From: Escherichia sp. ESNIH1
GTDB lineage: Bacteria; Pseudomonadota; Gammaproteobacteria; Enterobacterales; Enterobacteriaceae
Assembly (NCBI GenBank): GCA_002918705.1
Contig: PQKR01000009.1
Coordinates: 119,717-183,716, forward strand
DNA length: 64,000 nucleotides
Reading direction: 5' to 3'
Shown here: positions 21,496 through 36,124 of the stretch, in pieces
Layout: each line of letters begins with the position of its first letter
How positions within the stretch are numbered: position 1 is the stretch's first letter
Translations under genes and position numbers: made by a program
The notes under the pieces: model-generated
Databases searched by the model: none
What the model saw: only the letters and a program-made list of their open reading frames with translations
What the model was told of the DNA's origin: nothing

Positions 21496-23463
21496 TTAAC
21501 GAGTAGTCAGGGCAGACTGGTATTTGTGGAGCACATCCACCAGCCGTTTCACCGGATGGGTGACCTGCTCCGGCGCATCCCAGGCGTGGAGTTTCTCCTG
21601 ATAGACGTCCAGCTCTTCCAGCAGCTGGCTGAAGTAGCGGCGACGCGTCTCGTCACTGCGAGCCGAGATGACGTTATCAGCCGTACGCCGCAGCTGGCGG
21701 TGGAAAGCAGAGAGATCCGCATTCACCGGGATCGGCGCATCGCGTAGACGCTGGTGGGCAATAATCATGGTTAGCGCCAGACGGAATTTACCCACGTCTC
21801 CCGGGAACTTGTTCAGCAGTAAAAAGAGCTGCTGGTAAAGCGCGGGTAGATGGTTCTCTCTGCGTCTCGCCGTGTTGGTAGTCAGCGCCGAGACCGCCGC
21901 CGAGACGAACTGGTTCAGCAGCACGCGGCCGGTACGCGCCCGTGAGTTATCCCGCACCAGCAGGATCACCAGCAGGGCCAGTACGCAGCCGACGATCTGT
22001 CCCAGCGCGCTATCGAGGAAGCGGTTGAACTCAAAGGTCATCGGGTTATCCAGCACGAGGATGTTGATGGTGCTCGCCAGCGCCCCCAGCGATCCCAGCC
22101 GCCGCTTCTGCACCTCGATACCGATAAAGAAGGCCAGCACCGCCAGGCTGATGCAGAGCAGCAGCATGCTTTGCTGGGTGGCAGGCATCACCACCAGAAA
22201 ATAGAACGCCCCGATGGGCAGCGCCGCCAGGGTGCCGTAGACAAAGTCCATCGCCACCATGCGCGGGTTAGGCAGGCGCATCGCCAGCGAGGTGACCACC
22301 GCAATCATGATCATCGCCCCGCTGCCCGAGGTCCAGCCGGTCCAGAGCCAGAACAGAGTCCCGACCATGCAGGAGAGCGTAGTACGCCAAAAGTTGACCA
22401 TCGCATGGTGACGCTCTGCCGATTCGGCTTTGACCACCGCCTCGGTGCGCAGCACCTCCTCTTCGGTAGCGCTGATGCGGGTATTGCCGATCACCCCACG
22501 CCGGAGCAGCAGATAGCGGGTCGCCGCACCCACCCAGCTGTAAATAGTGATGGGCGTATCGCGCTCGCCGGTCCAGGCAATCACCCGGCGCATCCGCTTG
22601 AGCTGCTTATGCACGTCCTGCACCGTCTCTACCGGCGTAGCGAACAACTCCCGGAACGTATCGGTGACGAGTTCCGGACGCGACTGCTGCATCAGCCAGG
22701 TTTCACACGCCTGGGTAATCAGGGTCAGCGACAGGGTATTGATCACCTTCAAACGGCGATTGGCCCGCGTCCAGCGCGACGACTCCATGTTGAGGTTGGT
22801 TCGCATGCCGTCCAGAGCGTTGGTACGCCGCACCAGCGCACCCCAGGCCTTATCCATCTCATCGCCGTCGCCATTATGCACACAGAGCTGCATCAGCTGG
22901 TACTGCGCCAGCAGCAGGCCGTCCAGCTCGCGGTCAATCTCCTGCTTCACCGAGCGCGGCGAGAAGAGCAGATCGGCCACGATGGCACAGACGATCCCAA
23001 TGACGATCTCGCTGCAGCGCTCAACGGCGAACTGCGGAGTGAGCAGCGGCTCGGCCTGCACGGTGATAACGATGATCAGCGCGGTATAGCCCGACAGCCC
23101 CCACGCGTAGGAGTTTTCAACCCGCACCAGCGAGGAGATCCAGGTGCAGAAGCCCGCCCAGAGACAGCAGACCATCAGCATCACCAGCGGAGCGCGGATC
23201 ATGCCGATGATCATCACCAGCGCGGCAACGCAGCCGATGAAGGTCCCGGCGATACGCAGCATCCCCCGGTAGCGGATCGCCCCGGAGTAGGGTTCGCCCC
23301 CGGCGGCAAAGGCCGGGCCGGCAGCCACAATCGCCGCCGTCAGCACCGCCCAGCGCGGCGTTTCAAGATTAAAGTGGAAGCCAACAAACAGCGCCAGCAC
23401 AATGGCGCAGGCCAGCTTGATGGCAAAGCGCACGTGCTGGTTAGCGATGGAGAAGATGCCCAT
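21496..23463 (-). CDS. aaeB: p-Hydroxybenzoic acid efflux pump subunit AaeB
   Basis: Inner-membrane transporter of the aromatic acid exporter (FUSC/PET) family, 655 aa, same length as the E. coli protein. It has two similar halves, each with a block of hydrophobic helices (about 10-170 and 360-520) followed by a cytoplasmic part. With AaeA it exports p-hydroxybenzoate and related aromatic acids. It starts 5 bases after aaeA and ends at a terminator. Confidence 0.95.
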   Translation of the reverse strand: MGIFSIANQHVRFAIKLACAIVLALFVGFHFNLETPRWAVLTAAIVAAGPAFAAGGEPYSGAIRYRGMLRIAGTFIGCVAALVMIIGMIRAPLVMLMVCCLWAGFCTWISSLVRVENSYAWGLSGYTALIIVITVQAEPLLTPQFAVERCSEIVIGIVCAIVADLLFSPRSVKQEIDRELDGLLLAQYQLMQLCVHNGDGDEMDKAWGALVRRTNALDGMRTNLNMESSRWTRANRRLKVINTLSLTLITQACETWLMQQSRPELVTDTFRELFATPVETVQDVHKQLKRMRRVIAWTGERDTPITIYSWVGAATRYLLLRRGVIGNTRISATEEEVLRTEAVVKAESAERHHAMVNFWRTTLSCMVGTLFWLWTGWTSGSGAMIMIAVVTSLAMRLPNPRMVAMDFVYGTLAALPIGAFYFLVVMPATQQSMLLLCISLAVLAFFIGIEVQKRRLGSLGALASTINILVLDNPMTFEFNRFLDSALGQIVGCVLALLVILLVRDNSRARTGRVLLNQFVSAAVSALTTNTARRRENHLPALYQQLFLLLNKFPGDVGKFRLALTMIIAHQRLRDAPIPVNADLSAFHRQLRRTADNVISARSDETRRRYFSQLLEELDVYQEKLHAWDAPEQVTHPVKRLVDVLHKYQSALTTR

Positions 23464-23468
23464 CGTGG

Positions 23469-24401
23469 TTAGCCCATCTCACGCAGACGGTGGGCCAGCT
23501 TGCGGAAGAAGGAGTCCTGACTGGCGTCCCGGTCTTTCTCTCCGGTGATCACTACCGTGGCGGTGGTGCCCGCCGGCCAGAGGTTGCCCGGCTGGCTGTC
23601 GAGGCGGATACGCACCGGCACGCGCTGCGCCAGACGAACCCACTCAAGGTTAGAGTCGATTGTCGCCATCCCCTTGGCGTCGCGGCTGCTGCTGGCGTTG
23701 GTTACCCCAGCGGCGATGCTGTCCACCGTGCCCTTCAGCACCTGGTTACTGCCAAGCGGCGTAATTTCGGTGCGATAGCCGGGACGCACGCCCTCCAGCT
23801 TGGTCTCTTCCATATAGGCCAGCACGTAGAAGGAGTCGTGTTTTACCAGCGCCACCGCCGTTGAACCGCGGGTGATAAACTCCCCGGTATAGACGTTAAG
23901 GTTGGTTACCCAACCGGCAGACGGGGCGCGGATCACCGTGCGCTCCAGATCCAGCTTCGCCATATCGCGGGTGGCCTCGGCTTTTGCCAGCTGGTGAAGC
24001 ACGGTTTGCAGGACGTTGTTCGCCTGGTCAATCTCTTCCCGGGACATCGCCTGGATGCCGAGCTGGTTGCGCCGCCCGGCTTCGCGGCGTTTTTCCGTGG
24101 CCAGTGCCTGGTAGTAGGCGACGTCCGCCTCGGCCTCCTCCAGCGCTTTCTGGTAGCGCGGCTGGTCGATAGTAAAGAGCACCTGGTCTTTCTTCACCAG
24201 CTGGTTATCATGCACCTTCACGTCGGTGATAAGCCCGGCGACGTCGGGCGCAATCGCCACCACGTCGGCGCTAAAGCGGGCGTCGCGCGTCCACGGCGAC
24301 TCGGTGTAGTAGACCCAGGCACGAAAAATAGCGATGAAAGCCAGTATTACCAAAATCACGGTGATGGCAGTACGGGAGATATTTTTTATAAACGTTTTCA
24401 C
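23469..24401 (-). CDS. aaeA: p-Hydroxybenzoic acid efflux membrane fusion protein AaeA
   Basis: Periplasmic adaptor of the HlyD/membrane fusion type, 310 aa. One N-terminal anchor helix ([16 protein letters not shown]) is followed by lipoyl-like halves ([22 protein letters not shown]) around a helical hairpin, then a beta-barrel part. I use a GTG start at 24401: it gives the family N-terminus ([14 protein letters not shown]) and has TGAGGT 5 bases upstream; the longer frame starting at an ATG adds 28 unrelated residues. Between aaeX and aaeB in the operon. Confidence 0.93.
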   Translation of the reverse strand: MKTFIKNISRTAITVILVILAFIAIFRAWVYYTESPWTRDARFSADVVAIAPDVAGLITDVKVHDNQLVKKDQVLFTIDQPRYQKALEEAEADVAYYQALATEKRREAGRRNQLGIQAMSREEIDQANNVLQTVLHQLAKAEATRDMAKLDLERTVIRAPSAGWVTNLNVYTGEFITRGSTAVALVKHDSFYVLAYMEETKLEGVRPGYRTEITPLGSNQVLKGTVDSIAAGVTNASSSRDAKGMATIDSNLEWVRLAQRVPVRIRLDSQPGNLWPAGTTATVVITGEKDRDASQDSFFRKLAHRLREMG

Positions 24402-24408
24402 ATCAACC

Positions 24409-24612
24409 TCAGACGAACAGGCGCGACAATAAGTAGAACAGGCAGCAGTAGAGCGCTGTATTGAACAGGGCTGGATGCCAGACAAAATCGTAGATCCCGG
24501 TGGGGATCAGCACGCGGCGCACCAGCCAAAAGAGGGCCAGCGATAACAGTAGCTCGAAGAATATCGGCGGGAACGACAGGCCGAAGACCACGATAACGGG
24601 AAACAGACTCAT
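24409..24612 (-). CDS. aaeX: AaeX, small membrane protein of the aromatic acid efflux operon
   Basis: 67-aa protein (DUF1656) with two transmembrane segments, encoded first in aaeXAB. The conserved start [20 protein letters not shown] and an AAGGT ribosome site place the ATG at 24612 rather than 15 codons upstream. Its biochemical role is unknown. Confidence 0.93.
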   Translation of the reverse strand: MSLFPVIVVFGLSFPPIFFELLLSLALFWLVRRVLIPTGIYDFVWHPALFNTALYCCLFYLLSRLFV

Positions 24613-24716
24613 GTTGACCTTGATTAGAGAGCGTGCAGGCGATGGTTTATTATTCACGTCACCGCAGGAATAAGGGCCAGAGGGGCCGGGCGAGAGTGAC
24701 GTGTCTATTACTCAGC

Positions 24717-24741
24717 TAACAGTATTTTATCGTAACTGTTA
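24717..24741. promoter_or_regulatory. Candidate AaeR (LysR-type) operator
   Basis: TAACAGT (24717-24723) and ACTGTTA (24735-24741) form perfect 7-bp arms around an 11-bp spacer in the 180-bp gap between divergent aaeR and aaeX. This matches the LysR-type layout (dyad including T-N11-A next to the regulator gene). In E. coli AaeR activates aaeXAB when aromatic acids are present; assignment of this site to AaeR is inferred. Confidence 0.6.
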
Positions 24742-24792
24742 TGTTGTTATCTATATTGTGTTATCTAAATCACTTTTAAGCCAGAGTGAACA

Positions 24793-25722
24793 ATGGAAAG
24801 ATTAAAACGCATGTCGGTGTTTGCCAAAGTGGTTGAGCTAGGCTCCTTTACCGCTGCTGCCCGACAGCTCCAGATGAGCGTCTCCTCCATCAGCCAGATC
24901 GTCGCCAGACTGGAAGATGAGCTGCAGGTTAAGCTGCTCAACCGCAGCACCCGCAGCCTGGCCCTGACCGAAGCGGGCAAGATCTACTATCAGGGCTGCC
25001 GCCGAATGCTGCACGAGGCGCAGGATGTGCATGAACAGCTCTATGCCTTTAACAATACCCCTATCGGCACCCTGCGCATTGGCTGCTCCTCCACTATGGC
25101 GCAGAACGTGCTGGCCAAAATGACCGCTGAGATGCTGCGCGACTATCCTGGCCTGTCGGTGGATCTGGTCACCGGGATCCCGGCCCCGGATCTGATTGCC
25201 GACGGACTGGACGTGGTGATCCGCGTAGGGGCGCTGCAGGACTCCAGTCTCTTCTCCCGCCGACTGGGGGCGATGCCGATGGTGGTCTGCGCGGCTAAAA
25301 GCTATCTGGCGCAGTACGGCGTGCCTGAAAAGCCGGCCGATCTCGTCAACCACTCATGGCTAGAGTATAGCGTGCGCCCCGACAATGAGTTTGAGCTGGT
25401 AGCTCCAGAGGGACTGTCGACGAAGATCGTGCCCCAGGGCCGCTTTGTCACCAACGATCCTATGACCCTCACCCGCTGGCTAACGGTGGGCGCAGGCGTC
25501 GCCTACGTGCCGCTGATGTGGGTGATCGACGAGATCAACCGGGGGACGCTGGAGATCCTCTTCCCGCGCTACCAGTCGGATCCGCGGCCGGTGTATGCCC
25601 TCTATACCGAGAAGGATAAGCTGCCGCTGAAGGTGCAGGTCTGTATCGATGCGCTGACCAACTACTTTGTGGCGGTGTCGCAGGTGTTTCAGGCGATGCG
25701 CGGACGCGCGAAAGAGAAGTAA
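24793..25722 (+). CDS. aaeR: LysR-type regulator AaeR
   Basis: 309-aa activator of the aromatic acid efflux operon. The N-terminal winged helix (ERLKRMSVFAKVVELGSFTAAARQL, about 2-60) is followed by a two-lobed inducer-binding domain. Divergent from aaeX with a palindrome in the gap, the standard LysR arrangement. Convergent with tldD; an inverted repeat at 25729-25754 lies between them. Confidence 0.95.
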   Translation: MERLKRMSVFAKVVELGSFTAAARQLQMSVSSISQIVARLEDELQVKLLNRSTRSLALTEAGKIYYQGCRRMLHEAQDVHEQLYAFNNTPIGTLRIGCSSTMAQNVLAKMTAEMLRDYPGLSVDLVTGIPAPDLIADGLDVVIRVGALQDSSLFSRRLGAMPMVVCAAKSYLAQYGVPEKPADLVNHSWLEYSVRPDNEFELVAPEGLSTKIVPQGRFVTNDPMTLTRWLTVGAGVAYVPLMWVIDEINRGTLEILFPRYQSDPRPVYALYTEKDKLPLKVQVCIDALTNYFVAVSQVFQAMRGRAKEK

Positions 25723-25728
25723 GGGTGT

Positions 25729-25754
25729 TTCCTGCCGGATCTCACCGGCAGGAA
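25729..25754. other. Hairpin between convergent aaeR and tldD
   Basis: Perfect 10-bp stem TTCCTGCCGG/CCGGCAGGAA with a 6-base loop and no T-run on either strand. Probably a shared 3'-end structure. Confidence 0.5.
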
Positions 25755-25766
25755 GAACGAGCAGGA

Positions 25767-27254
<1,488 letters not shown>

Positions 27255-27302
27255 TTATATCTATTGAGAGTGAGGCAATTCGCTCAACTCGTCAAATCAT
27301 TG

Positions 27303-30300
27303 CTATTTCTTCGCAGGCGGGGTCCGCGGCTGGCGCAGCACTTCGTTGATTTGCGGTTTATCCATCGGCCCGCTGATGTGGTAGCGCAGAATAGAGACCT
27401 TGCTCCACAGCGGCCCCAGCACTTTGCTGGCGGCAAACACCGCTGCGCCAACGATCGGGTTAACGGCGAATGCGGCCGCAACGCCGACGGTGGCGGAGAT
27501 CTCCGGTGCGACGACGGCCTCGACGTCCAGCTCGCGGCGCACCAGGTTAACCGATCCCTTCATGGCGATGTCCGCCTCGAGACCGTCCACCAGCGTATCG
27601 TCGGTATGCAGAACGCCATCTTTGATCCACGCCGTGCTGCGGATAGAGTCAAAGTAGAAACCTTCGCTAAAGGTGTCGCTGAAGTCAAAGCGCAGCTTGC
27701 GCAGCAGGGCGTCAAAGCTCAGCAGGCGCAGCAGCTGCCCGGCACGGCCGGTACTGACGTCGGCGATCTGGCCCTTGCCGAGGCGGGTATGCAGCACGCC
27801 GTTGAGGGAGGCCTCGTCCGGCTGCCACGGGGTATCACGCCAGTGCAGGTCGTAATCCGCGTCTACCGGCGCGTCACGCATCGGCGTGCTGACGCCAAAG
27901 AACTCGGTGGCTGAATCGATCTTATCCGCACGCAGCTTGCCTTTAATTGAGGTGCGCTCCGCGCCGCTGCGGTTAACCCACTCACCGCCGGCAGTCAGAC
28001 GGGCAAAGCCGCTGTCTACCAGGCCATTGGTCAGCGAGAGCGTATCGCCTTTAATAGTAAAATCGCCCTCAATGCGGCCATATTTCTGTCCCCATAGCCA
28101 GCACTCGGCGCAGCGCAGCTGCAGATCGGGCCAGCCGCTGAAATCGATCCGCGTCTTGCCGGTCAGCAATGCGTTTGGCGACAGCGGCTCGCTGGTCACC
28201 GGCGTCGGGTTGTAGTAGAGATAGCGAATGGCGGCGGTCCAGGGACGGTTATCCGCCATCATCAGCGCCGCCGCGATCTCACGCCCCTGTACGTCGACCT
28301 TCGTGCCGCCCGCCACAGGCTGCGTCTCCAGGCTGACGTTGTTCCACTGCTGTCCGCCCAGGGTGAGCGCGGGCGTGCGCAGGGTGATCGCTTCCGGGAA
28401 GGCCGTGGCGCTGCTGACGTTGCTGGCCACCCCCTGCTGGAACAGCCCTAACCACTGGGCACCATCAAGCGGAGGCAGGTTTAGCTCGACGCCCTTCTGC
28501 GCTGGCAGCGGCGGAACGGTCTGGCTCTCCGAGGCCCAGATGGCACGATCTAAGGTCAGCTTCTGGTTAAGCAGCCAGCGGCTGTTAAAGTGGCTATCGC
28601 TGCCCGCCGCCCCGGTCAGATCGAAGCTGCGCAGGTTGCCCGTCACGTTCAGCTTCATCGGCAGCGGCTGGCCCGCGGGTTTATTGAGCGGCGAGGGGAG
28701 TCGGCTGGCGAGATCCTTCAGGTCGCCCTTAATATCGACGTTATAGCGCGCGCCTGCGTTATAAGGCAGCTCGATGCCAACCTTGCCGTTCCACGCCACG
28801 CTGCCGCTGAGGGCATCATTAACCTGTTTCGGCAGCACGCCGGTGCGGGCAGGCTGCCAGTTCGCATTCATATCGATCGCCACCTCGTAGGCCTTTTTAC
28901 CTTCGGTGGTAGAGAAGTTGACGTTGAGCGGCTGATTGAACCAGCTGGCGGTCAGCGGCTCGCTCTGCAGGTTACCGTTCACAAAGCTAAAGCTGCCGTT
29001 CAGATTGTGCAGAGTGCTGTTGAGTGGCTTGATGAACAGGCTGTTATCCCGAAGATTTACCTCGCCTTTGGCAGTGGTCATCTCGCCGTCCAGCGGAATA
29101 TCGAGATGTAAGCGAGCGCTTACATCGCCATCAAGCTGTAGCTCGTCCAGGGTTGCGCCAAGCGACGCCTTCAGCGGCGTCTCGTTGAAATACGGACCAA
29201 CCTCTCTACCCGGCCCGCTGATATCAGCGTCAATCAGCAGCTTCTCTTTCAGATAGTCCGGAATGGCGGCTATAAGGTTGCGTCCCTTCACCCCGCCGAG
29301 GCTGACCTCATCGCTCTTCATAAACAGGCCATCGTTGAGGAAGTCCAGCTCGATATCAAAATCCTTCAGCGCAGGCCAGCCAGGCTGGAAAGCGTAAACG
29401 GCGTTATGCAGCGGTACCAGTACCTCAAACTGCCCTTCGTTATGCTTGTAGGGGAAGAGATGCGGATTACCGCCGTAGACCAGCGTGGCGTTATCCACCT
29501 GGCCGCCCTGGATGGCGCCGCTCAGGTAGTCCACCAGCGCTTTGCCCATCAGATTTTCCGGGAAATAGCGCCACGCCTGCCCGGCATCCGAGGTGCTGAT
29601 CCCGGCAAGGATCCCCAGCCACGGCTCGTCGTCGGTAGGTTTGAGATAGCGGAAATCGCCCCGGGCGTGCAGGCCGGTAGCCTCAACGTCAATCTGGCGG
29701 CCATCCAGCTGGAAGCCACTGCTGTTTTTCAGCCAGTTGAGGGTGGCAACGCCTTTTTTGATCTCCAGCGGGGCACGGAACACGGTTTTATAGGGCATGG
29801 TGGCCTGCGTCACCTCAGCCGTCAGCCGACCGTTCTCCGCGCTGCCGCTCAGGGTTCCGGCCAGATGCTGGACGCCCGGCAGCAGCTTCCACTGCTGCCA
29901 GGAGAGATCCTGCCAGCGTGCCTGAAAGCGCGTTTTCTCCGTAGACTGGAGCGGGATATCCAGCGCCAGCTGCTCAATCTGCCCGGCAGGCTGCATTGCG
30001 CGCCAGATCTCACCCAGCGCGGGAGAGAGCTTCTCGGCAATCGGCAGCAGACCGTCCAGCCCGCTCAGCTCCAGATGATTGGCACGAACGCGCAGTTCGT
30101 CGCTCCGGGTGTTGTTTGCCCCGCCCACCTGCTGCTCGGGGATCCACGCCAGGGTCAGCGCCCCCTTTGGCCAGGGCTTATTATCCAGCGTGACGCGGGT
30201 CGAGGGGATAGCAAACTGCCAGCCGCCCGCTGCGCGGGTCACGTGCGCCGTCAGGTTATCTACGCTCAGGCGGTGCGGCTTGGCATCGCCTTGCCAGCTC

Positions 30301-31103
30301 GCGCCACCCTTTTTCAGCCACACGTCGCCGCTGGCAACGTCGCCTTTGCTGAGCGTTAGCCACCCCTCGAGGCTGAAGCGGGCGCTATTCAGGGCAATGT
30401 TGTCCTGCATCCATTTTCCCAGCCACGGCTTAACGTCGACGTCATCAGCCTGTAGCCACAGGCGTCCGTTGTTGAGCAGGCCGTTATCGTCCCGCAAATC
30501 CATCCGCACCTGCATCACGCCGTGCTGGCCGGTCAGGCTGGAGAGGCTCACCTGCCCTTCGGCCCGGTGGCGCGCGCTGTCATTAAGCCAGGTAAGCTGG
30601 GGGATCGCCAGTTCGGCCCGTTGGCCGGAGGGCGTTAAAAAGCTGATCTCACTGTCGCGCAGATCGAAGTGATCGAACTGACGCAGAAAGAGATCGCTGA
30701 GACGGTTGCTTTCGAAGCCCTGATCGTTGTCGCCCTGCTGCAACGGCGTATTGGTGTAGATGCGCAGCCGGTAAAAGGTGAGATCGCGAAACTGCCAGCG
30801 CAGGTGCAGCAGGCTCTGCCACACATCCAGCGCCAGGGTAACGCGCTTAACCGAGAATTCACCGCCGTCGCTCAGGCCCGCGCTGATATCACGCACCTCA
30901 ACCTGTGGTCCGAAGTTTTGCCAGCTGGCTTGAATATAGCTGGCGTTGACCGGCATGCCGGTGGCCGCCTCAACCTTTGCCAGCAGCGCCGGACGCCAGC
31001 TATTGAGATGCGGCAGCACAAGACGCAGCCCGCTCACCAGCAGCGCGACGATGACAATCAACGTCGCGGCAGTCAGCAGCAGTATCCCAGGCAGTCGCCT
31101 CAC
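27303..31103 (-). CDS. yhdP: AsmA-like phospholipid transport protein YhdP
   Basis: 1266-aa envelope protein with one N-terminal membrane helix (GILLLTAATLIVIVALLVSG) and a very long repeated beta-strand body ending in an AsmA-like C-terminal domain, expected to form a hydrophobic groove across the periplasm. In E. coli YhdP, TamB and YdbH together carry phospholipids to the outer membrane. I choose the GTG at 31103 because AGGAGA lies 5 bases upstream and the length then equals the E. coli protein; an ATG seven codons earlier has no good ribosome site. Confidence 0.93.
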   Translation of the reverse strand: MRRLPGILLLTAATLIVIVALLVSGLRLVLPHLNSWRPALLAKVEAATGMPVNASYIQASWQNFGPQVEVRDISAGLSDGGEFSVKRVTLALDVWQSLLHLRWQFRDLTFYRLRIYTNTPLQQGDNDQGFESNRLSDLFLRQFDHFDLRDSEISFLTPSGQRAELAIPQLTWLNDSARHRAEGQVSLSSLTGQHGVMQVRMDLRDDNGLLNNGRLWLQADDVDVKPWLGKWMQDNIALNSARFSLEGWLTLSKGDVASGDVWLKKGGASWQGDAKPHRLSVDNLTAHVTRAAGGWQFAIPSTRVTLDNKPWPKGALTLAWIPEQQVGGANNTRSDELRVRANHLELSGLDGLLPIAEKLSPALGEIWRAMQPAGQIEQLALDIPLQSTEKTRFQARWQDLSWQQWKLLPGVQHLAGTLSGSAENGRLTAEVTQATMPYKTVFRAPLEIKKGVATLNWLKNSSGFQLDGRQIDVEATGLHARGDFRYLKPTDDEPWLGILAGISTSDAGQAWRYFPENLMGKALVDYLSGAIQGGQVDNATLVYGGNPHLFPYKHNEGQFEVLVPLHNAVYAFQPGWPALKDFDIELDFLNDGLFMKSDEVSLGGVKGRNLIAAIPDYLKEKLLIDADISGPGREVGPYFNETPLKASLGATLDELQLDGDVSARLHLDIPLDGEMTTAKGEVNLRDNSLFIKPLNSTLHNLNGSFSFVNGNLQSEPLTASWFNQPLNVNFSTTEGKKAYEVAIDMNANWQPARTGVLPKQVNDALSGSVAWNGKVGIELPYNAGARYNVDIKGDLKDLASRLPSPLNKPAGQPLPMKLNVTGNLRSFDLTGAAGSDSHFNSRWLLNQKLTLDRAIWASESQTVPPLPAQKGVELNLPPLDGAQWLGLFQQGVASNVSSATAFPEAITLRTPALTLGGQQWNNVSLETQPVAGGTKVDVQGREIAAALMMADNRPWTAAIRYLYYNPTPVTSEPLSPNALLTGKTRIDFSGWPDLQLRCAECWLWGQKYGRIEGDFTIKGDTLSLTNGLVDSGFARLTAGGEWVNRSGAERTSIKGKLRADKIDSATEFFGVSTPMRDAPVDADYDLHWRDTPWQPDEASLNGVLHTRLGKGQIADVSTGRAGQLLRLLSFDALLRKLRFDFSDTFSEGFYFDSIRSTAWIKDGVLHTDDTLVDGLEADIAMKGSVNLVRRELDVEAVVAPEISATVGVAAAFAVNPIVGAAVFAASKVLGPLWSKVSILRYHISGPMDKPQINEVLRQPRTPPAKK

Positions 31104-31161
31104 GCATCTCTCCTTGTCAGCCAAAAAACAGGCCTTGCTCGTGTCGCAGCATGCTGCGTAA

Positions 31162-32631
31162 TTACATCATGACCACGTCGAACTGCTCCTGGTTATAGAG
31201 CGGCTCAATTTGTACTTTTACCTGTTTGCCAACAAAGATTTCGACTTCTGCCAGCGCATGGGATTCGTCGCTTTTTAGCGCTTCGGCCACCGCAGGAGAA
31301 GCATAGACTAAGAATCGATCGGAATCGTAGGCGTGGTGCACACGAACGATTTCACGCATGATCTCATAGCAGACGGTCTCTACCGTTTTGACCGTCCCGC
31401 GGCCGTGGCAGGTTGGGCACTCGTTGCAGAGCACGTGCTCCACGCTCTCTCGGGTGCGCTTGCGCGTCATCTCCACCAGGCCAAGCTGTGAGAAGCCGTT
31501 GATACTGGTTTTGACCCGATCCTTACTCAGCGCCTGCTCCAGGGAGTGCAGCACCCGGCGGCGGTGATCCTCATTACTCATGTCGATAAAGTCGATGATG
31601 ATAATGCCGCCAAGGTTGCGCAGACGCAGCTGGCGGGCGATCGCCTGGGTCGCTTCGATATTGGTGTTGAAGATAGTGTCGTCGAGGTTGCGATGGCCCA
31701 CGAACGCGCCGGTATTGATATCGACGGTGGTCATCGCCTCGGTCTGGTCGATAATCAGGTAGCCCCCGGACTTCAGTTCGACCTTGCGCTCCAGCGCACG
31801 CTGGATCTCATTTTCGACGTCGAAGAGATCGAAGATCGGCTGGCGTCCGCTGTAGTGCTCCAATTTGCTGGTCATCTCTGGAATGTACTCGGCGGTAAAC
31901 TCCAGCAGCGCTTCAAAGGTCAGACGCGAGTCGACACGGATGCGGTCAAGCTGAGCGTCGGCGAAGTCGCGCAGCACCCGCTGGGCCAGCGCCAGCTCAC
32001 CGTACATCTGGTAGCGGGTCTGGGGACGTTTTTTGCGCTCCATCACCTTGGTCCAGACGCGCTTCAGGTAGGCCGCATCCGAGGCGAGATCCTCATTGCA
32101 GACGCCTTCCGCCGCGGTACGGATGATAAAGCCGCCCTGCTCGTCGCAGTACTCCGCCACGATCTTCTTCAGCCGCTCGCGCTCGCTTTCGCTCTCAATG
32201 CGCTGGGAGACGCCCACATGGGATGCCCCAGGCATAAAGACCAGATAGCGCGAGGGCAGCGTAATATCGGTGGTCAGACGGGCGCCTTTGGTACCCAGCG
32301 GATCCTTGACGACCTGAACCATCAGATCCTGACCCTGACGCACCAGCTCGGAGATGTCGCGGACGGTAAAGTTCTTCTGCTCTTCGCCAGCGACGCACTC
32401 GGTGTGGGGCATGATATCGGAGGCATGAAGGAACGCTGCTTTATCGAGACCAATATCTACAAAAGCCGCCTGCATGCCCGGCAGGACCCGGCTCACACGC
32501 CCTTTGTAGATATTGCCGACGATCCCGCGCCGCGCTTCGCGCTCGATGTGGATCTCCTGCAGGATGCCGCCATCAATATAGGCGACGCGCGTCTCCGATG
32601 GCGTTACGTTCACCAGCAATTCAGCCGTCAT
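31162..32631 (-). CDS. rng: Ribonuclease G
   Basis: Endoribonuclease of the RNase E/G family, 489 aa, which matures the 16S rRNA 5' end and cuts some mRNAs. The N-terminal S1 domain, the catalytic region with VDINTG and IIDFIDM, and the zinc-link CNECPTC are all present. The start [13 protein letters not shown] at 32631 has GGGA upstream. The start region overlaps the last 11 bases of yhdE, so translation is probably coupled. Confidence 0.97.
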   Translation of the reverse strand: MTAELLVNVTPSETRVAYIDGGILQEIHIEREARRGIVGNIYKGRVSRVLPGMQAAFVDIGLDKAAFLHASDIMPHTECVAGEEQKNFTVRDISELVRQGQDLMVQVVKDPLGTKGARLTTDITLPSRYLVFMPGASHVGVSQRIESESERERLKKIVAEYCDEQGGFIIRTAAEGVCNEDLASDAAYLKRVWTKVMERKKRPQTRYQMYGELALAQRVLRDFADAQLDRIRVDSRLTFEALLEFTAEYIPEMTSKLEHYSGRQPIFDLFDVENEIQRALERKVELKSGGYLIIDQTEAMTTVDINTGAFVGHRNLDDTIFNTNIEATQAIARQLRLRNLGGIIIIDFIDMSNEDHRRRVLHSLEQALSKDRVKTSINGFSQLGLVEMTRKRTRESVEHVLCNECPTCHGRGTVKTVETVCYEIMREIVRVHHAYDSDRFLVYASPAVAEALKSDESHALAEVEIFVGKQVKVQIEPLYNQEQFDVVMM

Positions 32632-33214
32632 GTTTATCCCTTCCCTCACGCAGTGCGTTAAAATCGCTTATCAGTTCGCTGGTCTCCACCAGCGGCAGGC
32701 CAACAACAGCATAGTAGCTACCGTTGATGCGGCGAACAAAGCAGCCGCCCAGCCCCTGGATGCCATACGCACCTGCTTTATCCATCGGTTCACCGCTGGC
32801 AATGTAGGCGGCAATTTCGCTCTCGGCAAGTACCTTAAAGGTCACGTCGGTGACCACGAGGCGCTCCAGCACCCGCTGGCTGTCGGCCAGCGCGACGGCG
32901 GTCATCACCTGATGGGTATGCCCCGAAAGCTGGCGCAGCATTGCAGCAGCATGGTGGGTATCTCTGGGTTTTTCAAGCACTTCACCGTTTACGATGACAA
33001 TCGTATCTGCGCCCAGCACCGGCAGATCCTGCGCGGCCAGCGCGACCCCGGCCTGGGCTTTCTCCCGCGCCAGGCGCACCACGTACTGCTGGGCGCTCTC
33101 CTGGGCATGGCGCTGCTCCTCCACGCCAGGGATGATGCGCTCAAAAGAGACGCCGAGCTGGGTAAGCAGCTCCTGGCGGCGTGGCGAACCGGAGGCGAGA
33201 TAGAGATCTGTCAT
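32621..33214 (-). CDS. yhdE: Maf-family nucleotide pyrophosphatase YhdE
   Basis: 197-aa Maf protein that hydrolyses dTTP, UTP and modified nucleotides to monophosphates, a house-cleaning role. The family signature [14 protein letters not shown] is at the N-terminus, with VLGADTIV and the EKPRD segment further on. Between mreD (9 bases) and rng (11-base overlap), the standard order. Confidence 0.95.
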   Translation of the reverse strand: MTDLYLASGSPRRQELLTQLGVSFERIIPGVEEQRHAQESAQQYVVRLAREKAQAGVALAAQDLPVLGADTIVIVNGEVLEKPRDTHHAAAMLRQLSGHTHQVMTAVALADSQRVLERLVVTDVTFKVLAESEIAAYIASGEPMDKAGAYGIQGLGGCFVRRINGSYYAVVGLPLVETSELISDFNALREGRDKHDG

Positions 33215-33223
33215 AAATACCTT

Positions 33224-34707
<1,484 letters not shown>

Positions 34708-34775
34708 AGGCTATGCGTCTTCTCAGGCCGGATAGATCGGGGGCAACGGCTGCGTTACCCCGGACCCAATGCGGA

Positions 34776-36124
<1,349 letters not shown>

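Noticed and set aside
22171..23472. 433-codon frame opposite aaeB
   Set aside because: Low-complexity Arg/His/Gln-rich translation, typical of the reverse complement of a membrane protein gene.
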